From the NCBI RefSeq assembly GCF_910579375.1, contig NZ_CAJTUJ010000123.1, positions 1 to 5,576 on the forward strand: a DNA stretch of 5,576 bases, given 5' to 3'. The notes under the pieces were generated by a model. The model had not been told where the DNA came from, did no database searches, and saw only the letters and a list, made by a program, of their open reading frames with translations. This document shows, piece after piece, positions 5,554-5,576 of the stretch. Every line of letters begins with the position of its first letter. Positions within the stretch are counted from its first letter, which is position 1. Source of the stretch: an uncultured Rikenella sp. (GTDB lineage: Bacteria; Bacteroidota; Bacteroidia; Bacteroidales; Rikenellaceae). Position numbers and translations under genes: made by a program.

Positions 5554-5566
5554 TTCTACGAACCGC
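5550..5566. repeat. Perfect 7-bp hairpin with 3-base loop
   Basis: GCGGTTC and GAACCGC pair exactly around TAC. A one-mismatch inverted copy is at 376-392. No T-tract follows. It appears to be a module of the edge repeat family. Confidence 0.45.
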
Positions 5567-5576
5567 AGAAGCACCG

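Overview
The window looks like a GC-rich member of the Bacteroidales, most probably Alistipes or a close relative (Rikenellaceae). The reasons are the C-ending codon bias in the two large genes, an S-type exported sulfatase typical of gut Bacteroidetes, a TAnnTTTG-like promoter element, poor Shine-Dalgarno sites, and fragments of the FISUMP family (Fibrobacter succinogenes major paralogous domain), which is abundant in this group. The genus is an inference from style, not from a marker gene.

Layout. Positions 1-466 hold no credible gene, only GC-rich repeat modules and small hairpins. Positions 469-651 encode a 60-residue FISUMP C-terminal fragment (cassette 1). A secreted S1-family sulfatase follows on the minus strand (670-2295). 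It is divergent from a full-length RelA/SpoT-type (p)ppGpp enzyme on the plus strand (2373-4538), with 77 bp between the two starts. Right after the relA stop codon come three more FISUMP C-terminal fragments on the plus strand: cassette 2 (4549-4734), cassette 3 (4936-5133) and cassette 4 (5233-5415). Spacers of 201 and 99 bases separate them, and the longer one holds strong inverted repeats. The last 160 bases carry a GC-rich repeat that is the inverted counterpart of modules at the left edge.

The two large genes are ordinary chromosomal genes that share only an intergenic region; no functional link between them is visible. The unusual content is the set of four cassettes. All begin with Ala-Pro-Gly-(Tyr/Phe), all end with Leu-Arg-Cys-Leu-Ser-Glu-stop, and they differ strongly in between, including in length. 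All lie on the same strand and lack the N-terminal two thirds of the family. Two have an in-frame stop just upstream and no start codon. The nucleotide sequence at the 3' end is nearly invariant, including synonymous positions and several bases beyond the stop. This looks like a reservoir of silent C-terminal variants for a FISUMP surface protein expressed elsewhere, donated by gene conversion or another recombination route. No recombinase, reverse transcriptase or full-length recipient gene is in the window, so the mechanism is hypothetical.
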